NCBI GenBank assembly: GCA_963781675.1
Contig: CAWAGF010000001.1
Coordinates: 1,054,001-1,118,000 of the forward strand
Source: SCTD01 sp963781675
GTDB lineage: Bacteria; Actinomycetota; Actinomycetes; Mycobacteriales; SCTD01
DNA: 64,000 nt
Direction: 5' to 3'
Below, piece by piece: positions 43,524-53,333 of the stretch. Within the stretch, counting starts at the first letter, position 1; each line of letters opens with the position of its first letter. The notes below the pieces were generated by a model. That model saw only the letters and a program-made list of their open reading frames with translations. It was not told where the DNA came from and made no database searches. Made by a program: the position numbers and the translations under genes.

Positions 43524-44784
43524 GTGCAGGATGGAGCGGGTAGCGCCTCCGGCCCTGCCGCAGGGGCCTCCCACGGCCCGCGGCTACGGAGCCTGCTGCG
43601 CACGCCGGGGGCCCGCGCCTTCACCCCCGCGGCGCTGCTCGGGCGGATGCCGATCTCGATGCTGGGCATCGGGACGGTGCTGCTCGTGGAGGACCGTCGC
43701 GGCTCGTACGCCCTCGCCGGGCGTGGTCAGCGCGGCGTACGCGCTCGGGGCTGGCCGCGCTCGGGCCGCTGGGCTGTCGCGCCTGGTCGACCGGCTCGGC
43801 CAGCGGCGGGTGCTGCCGGCGGCGCTCGTCGTCGAGCGCCGCGGGGATCCTCGCGCTCGTGCTGCTCGCCGGCAGCGACGCCCCGGCGTGGTCGCTGGTG
43901 GCCGTCGCGGGCGTGACCAGCCTGGCGGCCTTCGCAGCTCGGGTCGTGCGTGCGTGCCCGCTGGAGCGCGACCCTCGCCGCGGTCGGCCGGTCCGCCGAG
44001 GTGCAGCGGGCCTACGCGTGGGAGGCCGTCGTGGACGAGGTCGTCTTCGTGCTCGGGCCGCTGCTCGTGGTCATCGGAGCGCTGGTCGACCCGGCCGTCG
44101 GGCTCGGCCTGGCGCTGCTGCTGTGCGTCGCCGGCACCAGCTGGCTGGTCGCGCAGCGGTCCACGGAGCCGCCGGTGCTGACGGTCGCCGGGCACCGCGG
44201 CCGCTCGGCCCTGCGCGAGCGCGGCGTGCCCGTGCTCGTCCTGTCGCTGGTGTTCGTCGGCGTGCTGTTCGGGACGGTCGAGGTCTCGATGGTCGCCTTC
44301 GCGGAGGAGCGCGGCAGCACCTCGGGGGCCGGCCTGCTGCTCGCCCTCGTCGCCGGCGGCAGCGCGCTGGCGGGCCTGGCGTACGGCGCGTTCCACTGGG
44401 TGTCACCGCTGCCGCGGCGGTACGTCCTGTCGCTGCTCGGCCTCGCGGCCGGGCTGCGTCCCGCTGCTGCTCGCGCCGACGGTGCCGCTCATGGCGCCGG
44501 CGGCCCTGCTGGCCGGCATCGCCATCAGCCCCACGCTCATCGCGGCGTTCGCCTTCGTCGACGTGCTGGTGCCGGCGCCGGCCCGCACCGAGGGCTTCAG
44601 CTGGCTGAACAGCGGCCTCGGGCTCGGCGTCGCGGCCGGCTTCGCCGTCTCCGGCGCGGTGGCCGACGGCGCCGGCGCGCGGACGGCGTTCCTCGTGGCG
44701 CTGGGCGCCGCGCTGGCCGCCGGGGCGACCGCCCTGCTGGGCCGCCGCGCGCTGGGTCAGACCGGCTCGATCCAGGCGAGGTAG
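43524..44784 (+). CDS. MFS transporter, at least six apparent frameshifts
   Basis: A membrane transporter of about 420 residues in the sugar-efflux/YbjJ-like MFS style. Pieces in order: PAALLGRMPISMLGIGTVLL, VSAAYALG, SRLVDRLGQRRVLPAALVVS, WSATLAAVGRSAEVQRAYAW, VFVLGPLLVVIGALVDPAVG, EVSMVAFAEERGSTSGAGL, and GFSWLNSGLGLGVAAGFAV. Frame changes near 43725, 43760, 43782, 43829, 43940-43960 and 44457. The start is uncertain: GTG 43524 is the first that leads straight into the protein. Cargo unknown. Its end overlaps the convergent regulator gene by 28 bases. Confidence 0.72.
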
Positions 44785-46129
44785 ACCGGGCGGCCGCCGT
44801 GCGACGGCGCCCGCTCGACGAGGAACGTGCACTGCACCTCGGAGCCGTCCTTGTGCAGCACCGGCAGCTCGAGCAGGACGCCCAGGACGTGCGCCTGCCC
44901 GGTCGTCAGGTGGCGGCTGAAGCCGGCGACGTGCGCCTCGCGCAGCGCCGGCGGGATCAGCGCGACGACGCGGCGGCCGACGATGTCGGCGCGGTCCCAG
45001 CCGATGCGTGCGGGCCAGCGGCTCGCTGATCGCGATGATGCGGTTGGCGTCGTCGGCGGCGATGACGCCCTTGTCGGAGCCGGTGACGAGGGAGGCGTCC
45101 CAGTGCGGGGCGTCCGGCACGTCCCGGTCGTGCACCTGCTCGGTGAAGCGGGACTGGTCGCTCCCGGCCCACGGCGCGGCCGGCACCCCGGCGAGCTGCG
45201 CGACGACCTGCTCGCACGCCCAGTCGCGGACGGCGACGATCTCCGGCAGGCCCGGCCGCACGAGCAGCAGGTCCTGCTCGGCCAGCCGCTCGCAGGTGTC
45301 CAGCGCGTCCTGCAGGGCGCCGAAGGCCCGGCCGAGGACCGGCCGGGACGCGCAGGTGGAGGTCGACTGCGCCGGGCGCCTCCGGCAGGGGGCTGGGGTG
45401 GCCGTCCGGCACCGGCCGGCGCAGCCGCCCGGCGGCGCGGGCCTTGTCGATCTCCTCGACCAGCGCGGCCCACATGAGGTTGCGGGCCTCGTCCGCCCGC
45501 ACCAGGTCCGGCGGAACCGGCAGGGCGGCGGGGTGCTCGGCGAGGAACAGCACCAGCTCGCGCAGCAGCGACTGGTGGTGCTCGCGGGCGGCCATCCACA
45601 GCGTCGTCGGCAGGCCGCGCAGCACCACCTCGTGCAGGTCGTCGGCGGCCGGGACGTCCAGCGCCTCCCACGCGCTGTCGGCGTCCCACGACGCGAGCAG
45701 GTCGTCGACCGACGGCTCCTCGGCCTCGGGCTGCTCGCCGACGCGGAACCACACGACCTTGCCGTGCGGCTCGGGGCGCACCCCGCACTCCTGCGTGAGC
45801 GCGGCGACCAGCTCGAGGCCGCGGCCGGTCGTGGCCTCGGCGCTGCGCGAGCGGCGCTGCACGGGCAGGCTCGGGTTGGCGTCGCTGACCTCCACCTGCA
45901 CGGCGTCCTCGAGCACGGTCACCCGGACGACGAGCTCGGTGTGGGCGTGCAGGACGCCGTTGGTGACGACCTCGGACAGGGCCAGCTCGGCGCCGTCCGA
46001 CCAGGCCTCGCGGCCCGCTGCACGCAGGCGCTCGCGCAGGAAGCGGCGGGCCGCGCGGACGCTGGCGGCGAGCGGCTCGAGGCGCAGCTCCGCCGCGGGC
46101 TGCACGAGCCCGCCGTCCGCCTCGCTCAC
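44757..46129 (-). CDS. RsbW-like ATPase fused to a helical linker and PAS domain, two apparent frameshifts
   Basis: The N-terminus (about 1-130) is a HATPase_c_2 domain like serine kinases/anti-sigma factors: ELALSEVVTNGVLHAHTELV (N box) and TGRGLELVAAL (G box). A helical middle part with AREHHQSLLRELVLFLAEHP follows, then a C-terminal PAS domain with SLVTGSDKGVIAADDANRI, WDRADIVGRRVVALIPPALR and LHKDGSEVQCTFLVERAP. The frame shifts near 45347 and 45007; one extra base explains each. Total about 457 residues. It may be an anti-sigma-type regulator whose PAS domain senses a signal. No STAS partner gene is adjacent. Confidence 0.8.
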
Positions 46130-46175
46130 CTGGTAGCCGCCACGACCTGCCGGAGGTACCCCGGACCGGGGCCCC

Positions 46176-46562
46176 TCACTCCTTCGTGAGGTTCGCGACG
46201 CGCAGCTCGCCCTTGGCCACCAGCCGGCCCTGCTCGTCGCGGATGTCGACCGTCCAGAGCTGCTGGGTGCGCCCGCGGTGGATCGGCGTCGCCGTGCCGG
46301 TCAGCACGCCCTCGCGCACGCCGCGCAGGAAGTTGGTGTGGTTGCTCGTGCCGACGACGTTGCCGCGCTCGCCGAACCACACCGCGCCGGCCACGCTCCC
46401 GAGCGTCTCCACGACCGAGCAGAGCACCCCGCCGTGCAGCAGGCCGTACGGCTGGAGCAGCTGCGGCGTGACCTCGAAGCGCCCGACGACCTCGTCCTCG
46501 GTCGCCGACACGATCTCGAGGCCCAGGTGCTTGTCGAAGCCGTCGTAGGAGAAGTCGCTCAT
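46176..46562 (-). CDS. Hotdog-fold acyl-CoA thioesterase (PaaI family)
   Basis: A 128-residue protein. The PaaI motif is YGLLHGGVLCSVVETLGSVA, and the double VVGTSNHTNFLRGV is in the typical place; the Asp/Glu catalytic residue is likely Glu in ETLG. It would hydrolyse an aromatic or medium-chain acyl-CoA. The ATG at 46562 agrees with homologues; an open frame upstream does not. Confidence 0.87.
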   Translation of the reverse strand: MSDFSYDGFDKHLGLEIVSATEDEVVGRFEVTPQLLQPYGLLHGGVLCSVVETLGSVAGAVWFGERGNVVGTSNHTNFLRGVREGVLTGTATPIHRGRTQQLWTVDIRDEQGRLVAKGELRVANLTKE

Positions 46563-46614
46563 GAGCGGACAGTACGGCGGTGTGCCGTCCCGCCGGGGAG
46601 GGCACGTCCAGGAC

Positions 46615-46893
46615 ATGCCTGAGGACCGCGAGCACACCTCCACCAGCCCGTCGGACCAGCCGGACCCCGTCCAGCCTGCGCAGGACGAGGCCGTCGCGCC
46701 GGTCCCCGCGCCGGGTCACGACGACAGCAGCGCAGGGCCGGGCGTCCGCACCGCCCAGGGCGCGAGCCCGGAGGACGGCGTGCACGCGGGGGACAAGGCA
46801 GAGGGCAGCGACAGCTCGGTCAGCAGCCCGGGCGCCTGGACGGCCCTCGCCGCGCCCGGCAAGCCGGACGGCGAGGTCGACACCCGCGGGTGA
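46615..46893 (+). CDS. Small disordered Ser/Pro/Asp-rich protein
   Basis: A 92-residue frame with no hydrophobic core, starting MPEDREHTSTSPSDQPDP. It is acidic and rich in Ser, Pro, Gly and Ala. It resembles other small disordered actinobacterial proteins but matches no family I know. It is coding by composition only. Confidence 0.42.
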   Translation: MPEDREHTSTSPSDQPDPVQPAQDEAVAPVPAPGHDDSSAGPGVRTAQGASPEDGVHAGDKAEGSDSSVSSPGAWTALAAPGKPDGEVDTRG

Positions 46894-46900
46894 GCGCGTC

Positions 46901-46966
46901 CTAGAAGACCAGGATCAGCAGCAGGACGATGATGATCAGGGCGACGACGCCTCCACCGATGTACAT
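46901..46966 (-). CDS. 21-residue single-helix membrane mini-protein
   Basis: The frame encodes MYIGGGVVALIIIVLLLILV plus Phe and a stop. A GGAGG site lies seven bases before the ATG, which is good support. Twenty-residue all-hydrophobic peptides with an N-terminal MYxGGG are known small actinobacterial membrane proteins, but their job is unclear. It lies alone between unrelated genes. Confidence 0.65.
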   Translation of the reverse strand: MYIGGGVVALIIIVLLLILVF

Positions 46967-47087
46967 GGGCACTCCTCCGGTACGGACGCCGCCGGGCGCG
47001 ACGTGATCACGTCCTGCCCGCCACACCCGGCCGGAAGCGCCTGTCGCACGATCTTCATCCGTACGGAGCAGCCGTAGACTCGGCCGC

Positions 47088-48711
47088 ATGACCGTCGCGG
47101 ACCGTCCCGTGGACGCGTCCTCCCCGGCTGCCTCGCCGGCCGAGGCCGAGGCGGCCCGCCGCCGGACCTTCGCCGTCATCAGCCACCCCGACGCCGGCAA
47201 GTCGACCCTGACCGAGGCGCTGGCGCTGCACGCCCGGGTCATCCAGGAGGCCGGCGCGATCCACGGCAAGGCCGGCCGCAAGAGCACGGTCTCCGACTGG
47301 ATGGACATGGAGAAGGCCCGCGGCATCTCCATCAGCTCGGCGGCGCTGCAGTTCGGCTACGGCGACGCGGTCGTCAACCTGCTCGACACGCCCGGCCACG
47401 CCGACTTCTCCGAGGACACCTACCGCGTGCTCGCGGCCGTCGACTGCGCGGTGATGCTGCTGGACGCCGCCAAGGGCCTCGAGCCGCAGACGATGAAGCT
47501 GTTCGACGTCTGCAGGCACCGCGGGATCCCGGTCCTGACGGTCGTCAACAAGTGGGACCGCCCGGGCCTCGAGGCGCTCGAGCTGATGGACGAGATCCGC
47601 GAGCGCACCGGCCTCGAGCCCACCCCGCTGACCTGGCCGGTCGGCATCGCCGGCGACTTCCGCGGCGTCCTCGACCGGGCGACCGGCGACTTCATCCGCT
47701 TCACCCGCACGGCGGGCGGCGCGACCATCGCGCCCGAGGAGCGGCTGCCCGCGGCCGCCGCGCTGGCCGCCGAGGGCGACGCCTGGAGCACCGCCGTCGA
47801 GGAGAGCGAGCTGCTCGAGGCGATGGGGCAGGTGCACGAGCAGTCGACGTTCCTCGCCGGCGTGACGACCCCCGTGCTGTTCGGCTCCGCGGTGCTCAAC
47901 TTCGGCGTCCGCCAGCTGCTCGACACGCTGCTCGAGCTCGCCCCGCCGCCCGCGCCCCGCCCCGACGTGAAGGGCGAGCCGCGCCCGCTCGACAAGCCGT
48001 TCAGCGCCTTCGTCTTCAAGATCCAGGCCGGCATGGACAGCGCGCACCGCGACCGGCTCGCCTACGTCCGCGTCTGCTCCGGCGTCTTCGAGCGCGGCAC
48101 CGTCGTCACGCACGCCGCGACCGGCAAGCCCTTCGCGACCAAGTACGCGCAGCAGGTCTTCGGCCGCGAGCGCGAGACCGTCGACCTGGCCTACCCGGGC
48201 GACGTCGTCGGCCTGGTGAACGCTTCGGCGCCTGCGGGTCGGAGACTCCCTCTACGTCGAGGACCCGGTCACCTTCCCGCCGATCCCGAGCTTCGCGCCG
48301 GAGCACTTCGCGGTCGCCCGCGCCGTCGACTCCGGCCGCTACAAGCAGTTCCGCCGCGGCATCGAGCAGCTCGAGCAGGAGGGCACCGTCCAGGTGCTGC
48401 GCAGCGACCTGCGCGGCGACCAGGCGCCGGTCCTGGCGGCCGTCGGCCCGATGCAGTTCGAGGTGGCCGAGCACCGGATGGCGGGGGAGTTCTCCGCGCC
48501 CGTGCGGCTGGACCGGCTGGAGTACACGATGGCGCGCCTCACCGACCGCGAGTGGGGCAAGGTGCTCGACCGCGAGAGCGGCGTCGAGGTCCTCGAGCGC
48601 AGCAGCGACGGCGCGGTGCTGGCACTGTTCGCCGGCAGCTGGCGGCTGGCGCGGGTGCTGCGGGACCACCCGGAGTGCGTGCTGGAGCCCCTCGTGGCAG
48701 CGAGCTCGTGA
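47088..48711 (+). CDS. prfC: Peptide chain release factor 3, apparent frameshift
   Basis: The GTPase that recycles RF1/RF2 after termination. GTP-binding motifs: SHPDAGKSTLTEAL (P loop), DWMDMEKARGISISSA (switch I), LLDTPGHADFSEDT (G3), VVNKWDRPG (G4). The C-terminal half (DSLYVEDPVTFPPIPSFAPE, AVGPMQFEVAEHRM) is in another frame after about 48222-48232, where the local sequence seems to carry a small net one-base insertion. The expected length is about 540 residues. The stop overlaps the GTG of the next gene. Confidence 0.88.
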
Positions 48712-49097
48712 CCGCCCACGTGGGGGCGCCGCTGCTGGCCGCGGTGAAGCGGCTGCTCGTCGTCGCGGCGACGGTGGCGCTGCTGGGGCACGGCGGCCTG
48801 GAGGTCGCGCCCCGCCTGGTGGCCGCGGCGACCGCCGGCACCTCCGTCGCGGCCGCGCCCGCCTCCCGCGAGGGCGCCGAGAGCGCGCCCGTCGCGCCCG
48901 TCACCACGCTGCGCACGGCCCTGGCCGCGCCGGCACCCGCGGGCGGCGGCGACACCGCCGCCGGCCCCGGCGCGACGCTCAGCGTCGCCCCGCACCTGGT
49001 CGCGCAGCCGGTCGTCCGGCCGCCGAACCCGTCGCACGTCCTCGGCGCCGGAGGGGGAGCGAGCGGCCGCGGGCCGCCCGCGACGGCAGGCACCTGA
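48708..49097 (+). CDS. Hypothetical Ala/Pro-rich protein with N-terminal hydrophobic helix
   Basis: A 129-residue protein of unknown function. GTG at 48708 overlaps the prfC stop (GTGA). A single helix (about residues 10-30, VKRLLVVAATVALLGHGGLE) could be an anchor or signal. The rest is low-complexity Ala/Pro/Gly-rich. It ends GRGPPATAGT, 40 bases before the SecDF gene. Coding is plausible by coupling and by its signal-like N-terminus. Confidence 0.5.
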   Translation: MTAHVGAPLLAAVKRLLVVAATVALLGHGGLEVAPRLVAAATAGTSVAAAPASREGAESAPVAPVTTLRTALAAPAPAGGGDTAAGPGATLSVAPHLVAQPVVRPPNPSHVLGAGGGASGRGPPATAGT

Positions 49098-49137
49098 GCG
49101 TCCCTGCCCTGCACGTCCCCCTGCTTGGAGAACCCCT

Positions 49138-51759
49138 GTGACCCGACCGCCCGTCCTGCGAGCCCTGCTCGCCCTCGTCATCCTGGCCGTCACCGGCTAC
49201 TTCGCCGTCGCCAAGGAGCCCACCCTCGGGCTCGACCTGCGCGGCGGCACGTCCATCACGCTGCAGACCAAGGACTCGCCGTCCACCAAGGCCGACGCCG
49301 AGTCGACCGACCGCGCGCTCGAGGTCCTGCGCCGCCGCGTCGACGCCCTGGGCGTCTCGGAGCCCACGCTGGCCCGCTCCGGCAGCAACCGGATCATCGT
49401 CGAGCTGCCCGGTGTCCAGGACGCCGCGGCGGCCGCCGCCTCCATCGGCCAGACCGCGCAGCTGACCTTCCACCCGGTCCTCGGCCCGGGCGACCCGTCG
49501 CAGGTGGTCGGCGTGCAGCCGGACGCCACGCCGGCACCGGGCTTCTCCGCCGGCCCCAGCGCCGCGCCGGCAGCCTCGACCGCAGCCTCGACCGCAGCCT
49601 CGACCGCGCCCTCGGCCGCCGTGGTCCAGCCCGCCCCGAGCGCGACCACGAACGGGCGCGCCCTGCCCGAGGCGCTCACCACGCAGGCGCAGCCGTCGGC
49701 GGCCCCCTCCGCCGCCGCCCCCGCCGCCTCTACGGCCGCCTCCGCCCAGCCGACGCCGCGCCCCAGCGGCGAGGCCGAGCTGCGCGACGACCCGATCGAC
49801 CTCGACACCAGCAAGCCGAGCACCGTCGTCGACGAGAGCGGCGTCCCGATCCAGATCGGCCCGGCCTCGCTCACCGGCGAGGAGGTCGGCGACGCCGCGG
49901 CGACCGTCGACCAGCAGACAGGCACCCAGCGCTACGTCTCCGTCGACTTCCGCGGCGACGGCGGCCGCAAGTGGGAGGCGCTGACCGGCGCCGCGGCGTG
50001 CAACCCGCCCGGCGACGACAAGCGCCGCGTCGCCATCGTGCTCGACGGCCAGGTCATCAGCAGCCCGCAGGTCGCCGAGGACGTGCAGTGCAACATCGGC
50101 ATCCAGGGCGGCTCGACGCAGATCACCGGCAGCTTCACCCAGCAGGAGGCCGACCAGCTCGCGGTCCTCATCAAGGGCGGTGCCCTGCCGGTGCCCGTCG
50201 AGATCATCTCGCGCAGCACCGTCGGCCCGTCGCTCGGCCAGGAGGCCATCGACAGCTCCATCGAGGCCGGCATCATCGGCCTGACGCTCACCGCGCTGTT
50301 CCTGATCCTCGTCTACCGCTTCGTCGGCTTCCTGGCCGCCGCCGCGCTCGCCTCGTACGGCCTGATCTCGTACGGCACGCTCGTCGCGCTCGGGGCGACC
50401 CTGACGCTGCCCGGTCTGGGTGGTCTGCTGCTGTCGGCGGGTCTGGCCATCGACGCCAACGTCCTCGTCTTCGAGCGCGCGAGGGAGGAGTACGCCGCAT
50501 CGCGCCACAAGCGGCTGCTGCCCTCGCTGGACAACGGCTTCAGCAAGGCGTTCAGCGCCATCGCCGACTCCAACGTGACGACGCTGCTCGCCGCCGGCCT
50601 GCTGTTCGTGCTGGCCTCCGGCCCGGTCCGCGGCTTCGGCGTCACGCTCGTCATCGGTGTGCTCGCGTCGGTGGTCTCGGCGCTGCTGGTCACCCGCGTG
50701 CTCACGGAGTTCGGCGTGAAGCGCGGCCTGCTGAGCAAGCGCCCGCAGCTGACCGGCCTGGCCTCGCTCGGCCGCTTCCGCACCTGGCTCGAGCTCAAGA
50801 AGCCCGACCTGATGCAGCACAGCAAGAAGTACCTCGTGGTCACCAGCGTCGTGCTGCTGCTCGCGGTCGCCGGCATGTTCGTGCGCGGCTTCAACTTCGG
50901 CGTCGAGTTCACCGGCGGCCGGGTCGTGGAGTACGCCACCTCGCAGGACGTCAGCGTCACCGAGGCGCGCCGGGCCGTCGAGCAGGCAGGCTTCCCGACC
51001 GCGGTCGTCCAGGAGAGCAACCAGGAGAACATCACCGTCCGCACGGCGAAGATCACCGACGCTGAGGTGGAGAAGGTCCGCACCGCGCTGGCCGAGGTCG
51101 GCGGCGACGTCACCATCAACGCCGACGACCTCATCGGCCCGACGCTCGGCAACGAGCTGCGGACCAAGGCCATCATCGCGCTGCTCATCGCGCTCGCCGC
51201 GCAGCTGGCCTACCTGGCGGTCCGCTTCCGGTGGACCTTCGCGGCCGGCACCGTGCTCGCGATGTTCCACGACGTGCTCATCGTGATCGGCGTGTTCGCC
51301 TGGCTGGGCAAGCCGATCGACGGCGTCTTCCTCGCCGCCGCGCTGACGATCATCGGTGTCTCGGTCAACGACTCCGTCGTCACGATGGACCGCATCCGCG
51401 AGACCTGGGCGCTGAACCGCACGCGGCCGCTGCGCAGCGTCGTGAACGAGGCGATCATCTCGACCGCCCCGCGCACGATCAACACCGGCCTCGGCGCGTT
51501 CTTCATCCTCGGCGCGCTGACGTTCCTCGGCGGCCGGTCGCTGACCGACTTCGCGCTCGCGCTGCTCATCGGCCTGTTCGTCGGCACCTACTCCTCGGCC
51601 TTCGTCGCCAGCCCGCTGATGATGGAGTTCGAGAAGAAGAACACCGCCCCGCCGCCCATGCCCAAGCGCAAGTCCACCAGCGCCTCGTCGCGGCCGCGCC
51701 AGAAGCCGCGGCCGGCACCGCGGCCGGCGCGGGTGGCGCGCGAGGGCGGCACCGTCTAG
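49138..51759 (+). CDS. secDF: Fused SecDF protein-export protein
   Basis: An 873-residue fusion. The SecD half begins with a membrane helix and GLDLRGGTSITLQTKD. A low-complexity Ala/Ser/Thr/Pro insertion (about residues 140-215) sits in its first extracytoplasmic domain, and the membrane part has LLSAGLAIDANVLVFERARE. The SecF half has KKYLVVTSVVLLLAVAGMF, GFNFGVEFTGGRVVEY and TIIGVSVNDSVVTMDRIRET. It helps SecYEG pull proteins out with the proton gradient. Separate secD and secF genes are usual in actinobacteria; this fused form is distinct and may be a second copy. A basic tail (RPRQKPRPAPRPARVA) ends it. GTG at 49138 has GGAG upstream. Confidence 0.9.
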   Translation: MTRPPVLRALLALVILAVTGYFAVAKEPTLGLDLRGGTSITLQTKDSPSTKADAESTDRALEVLRRRVDALGVSEPTLARSGSNRIIVELPGVQDAAAAAASIGQTAQLTFHPVLGPGDPSQVVGVQPDATPAPGFSAGPSAAPAASTAASTAASTAPSAAVVQPAPSATTNGRALPEALTTQAQPSAAPSAAAPAASTAASAQPTPRPSGEAELRDDPIDLDTSKPSTVVDESGVPIQIGPASLTGEEVGDAAATVDQQTGTQRYVSVDFRGDGGRKWEALTGAAACNPPGDDKRRVAIVLDGQVISSPQVAEDVQCNIGIQGGSTQITGSFTQQEADQLAVLIKGGALPVPVEIISRSTVGPSLGQEAIDSSIEAGIIGLTLTALFLILVYRFVGFLAAAALASYGLISYGTLVALGATLTLPGLGGLLLSAGLAIDANVLVFERAREEYAASRHKRLLPSLDNGFSKAFSAIADSNVTTLLAAGLLFVLASGPVRGFGVTLVIGVLASVVSALLVTRVLTEFGVKRGLLSKRPQLTGLASLGRFRTWLELKKPDLMQHSKKYLVVTSVVLLLAVAGMFVRGFNFGVEFTGGRVVEYATSQDVSVTEARRAVEQAGFPTAVVQESNQENITVRTAKITDAEVEKVRTALAEVGGDVTINADDLIGPTLGNELRTKAIIALLIALAAQLAYLAVRFRWTFAAGTVLAMFHDVLIVIGVFAWLGKPIDGVFLAAALTIIGVSVNDSVVTMDRIRETWALNRTRPLRSVVNEAIISTAPRTINTGLGAFFILGALTFLGGRSLTDFALALLIGLFVGTYSSAFVASPLMMEFEKKNTAPPPMPKRKSTSASSRPRQKPRPAPRPARVAREGGTV
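49570..49605 (+). repeat. Three perfect 12-base tandem repeats in secDF
   Basis: The unit GCAGCCTCGACC repeats three times without error and encodes Ala-Ala-Ser-Thr. It is in the low-complexity insertion of the SecD half, so copy number changes would keep the frame. Confidence 0.9.
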
Positions 51760-51787
51760 GACAGCTCGACGACCCGAGGAGGACGAG

Positions 51788-53279
51788 GTGGAGGCCGACT
51801 TCCAGCTCGTCCTCCTCGTGTCGTGCGTGGTGCTGCTCGTCGCCGTGCTGGCGGTCCGGCTGGCCAGCCGGACGGGGCTGCCCGCGCTGCTCATCTACCT
51901 CGGCCGTCGGGCTGCTCATCGGTGAGGCCGGGCTCGGCATCGAGTTCTCCGACTACGCGCTGACCGCCGAGCTGGGGCTGGTCGCCCTGGCGCTGATCCT
52001 GGCCGAGGGCGGCCTGACCACGCGCTGGTCGACCGTGCGGCCGGTGCTGCCGTTCGCCACCGTCCTCGCGACGGTCGGCGTGGCCGTGAGCGTCGCCGTG
52101 GTGGCCGGGCTGTCCTACGCCGTGCTCGGGGTGGACGCCCGCACGGCCGTGATCCTCGGCAGCGTCGTGGCGTCCACCGACGCGGCCGCCGTCTTCAGCG
52201 TGCTGCGCCGGCTGCCGCTGAAGAGCCGGATCAGCGCGGCGCTGGAGGCCGAGTCCGGGCTCAACGACGCGCCCGTCGTCGTGCTGGTGGTGCTGGCCAG
52301 CTCCGACGCCTGGGCCAGCACCTCGCTGGTCGAGGGCGTGCTGCAGGTCGTGCTCGAGCTGGCCGGCGGCGCGCTGCTCGGCCTGGTCGTCGGGCGCGTC
52401 GGGCGCGAGGTCCTGTCGCGGGCGGCGCTCGCGGCGGCCGGCCTCTACCCGCTGGCCACCGTGGCGCTGGCGCTGCTGGCCTTCGCCGCGGGCGAGGTGC
52501 TGCACGTGAGCGGCTTCCTGGCCGTCTACCTCGCCGCGCTGGTGCTCGGCAACAGCCCGCTGCCGCACCGGCGCGCCGTGCTCGGCTTCGCCTCGTCCAC
52601 CGCGCTGCTCGCCGAGGCCGGGCTGTTCGTGCTGCTCGGGCTGCTGGCGTCCCCGGACCGGCTGCTGCCGGCGCTGCCCGAGGCGCTGCTCATCGGGGCA
52701 GCCGCCACCTTCGTGGCCCGCCCGCTGGCGGTGCTCGTGTCGGCCGCGCCGTTCCGGCTGCCCTGGCGCGAGCAGGCGTTCCTGTCCTGGGCCGGGCTCC
52801 GGGGGGCGGTGCCGATCGTCATCGCCACCATCCCGGTCACCGAGGGGCTGCCCGGCGCCGAGCGGGTCGTCGACGTCGTCTTCGTCCTCGTGATCGTCTA
52901 CACGCTGGTGCAGGCGCCGACCCTGCCCTGGGTGGGCCGCCGGCTCGGCGTCGTGGACAGCGGCCAGGCGCTCGACGTGGAGGTCGAGACGGCCCCGCTC
53001 GAGCAGATGCGGGCCGACCTGCTGCAGCTGCGGGTCGACCCCGGCTCGCGGCTGCACGGGGTCTACGTCGAGGAGCTGCGCCTGCCGCCGGGCGCGCACG
53101 TGACGCTGATCGTGCGCGAGGGGCGGCCGCTGGTGCCCGGCCTGAACACCCACTTCGTCACCGGCGACCAGGTGCTCGTCGTCGCCACCAGCGCGGTCCG
53201 CGACGCCGCGGAGGCCCGGCTGCGGGCCGTGGCCCGCAGCGGGAAGCTGGCCCGCTGGAACGGTGAGACCGGTGCGTGA
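51788..53279 (+). CDS. Potassium/proton antiporter of the CPA1/NhaP2 type, apparent frameshift
   Basis: About 12 membrane helices (residues 1-390) and a C-terminal TrkA_C-like domain (about 405-485, HGVYVEELRLPPGAHVTLIV). Family blocks: GEAGLGIEFSDYALTAELGL, AVILGSVVASTDAAAVFSVL, ALEAESGLNDAPVVVLVVLA and LSWAGLRGAVPIVIAT. Asp in STDAA and ESGLNDAP are cation-site residues. The frame is broken at about 51902 by one extra C; the first 38 codons from GTG 51788 read VEADFQLVLLVSCVVLLVAV. It would exchange K+ or Na+ for protons. Confidence 0.88.
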
Positions 53280-53333
53280 GTTGCACCAGGCAGACACCCC
53301 CGACGCCGCCCCCTGACCCGATGGAGCCCCGCG

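Noticed and set aside
40724..44784. Pseudogenes in the ABC and MFS genes
   Set aside because: Residues on both sides of each break are fully conserved and the neighbouring permeases are intact. Sequence error is the simpler reading.
48222..48232. Programmed frameshift in prfC
   Set aside because: Known programmed frameshifting concerns prfB, not prfC. There is no slippery heptamer, and similar indels are found in many genes here.
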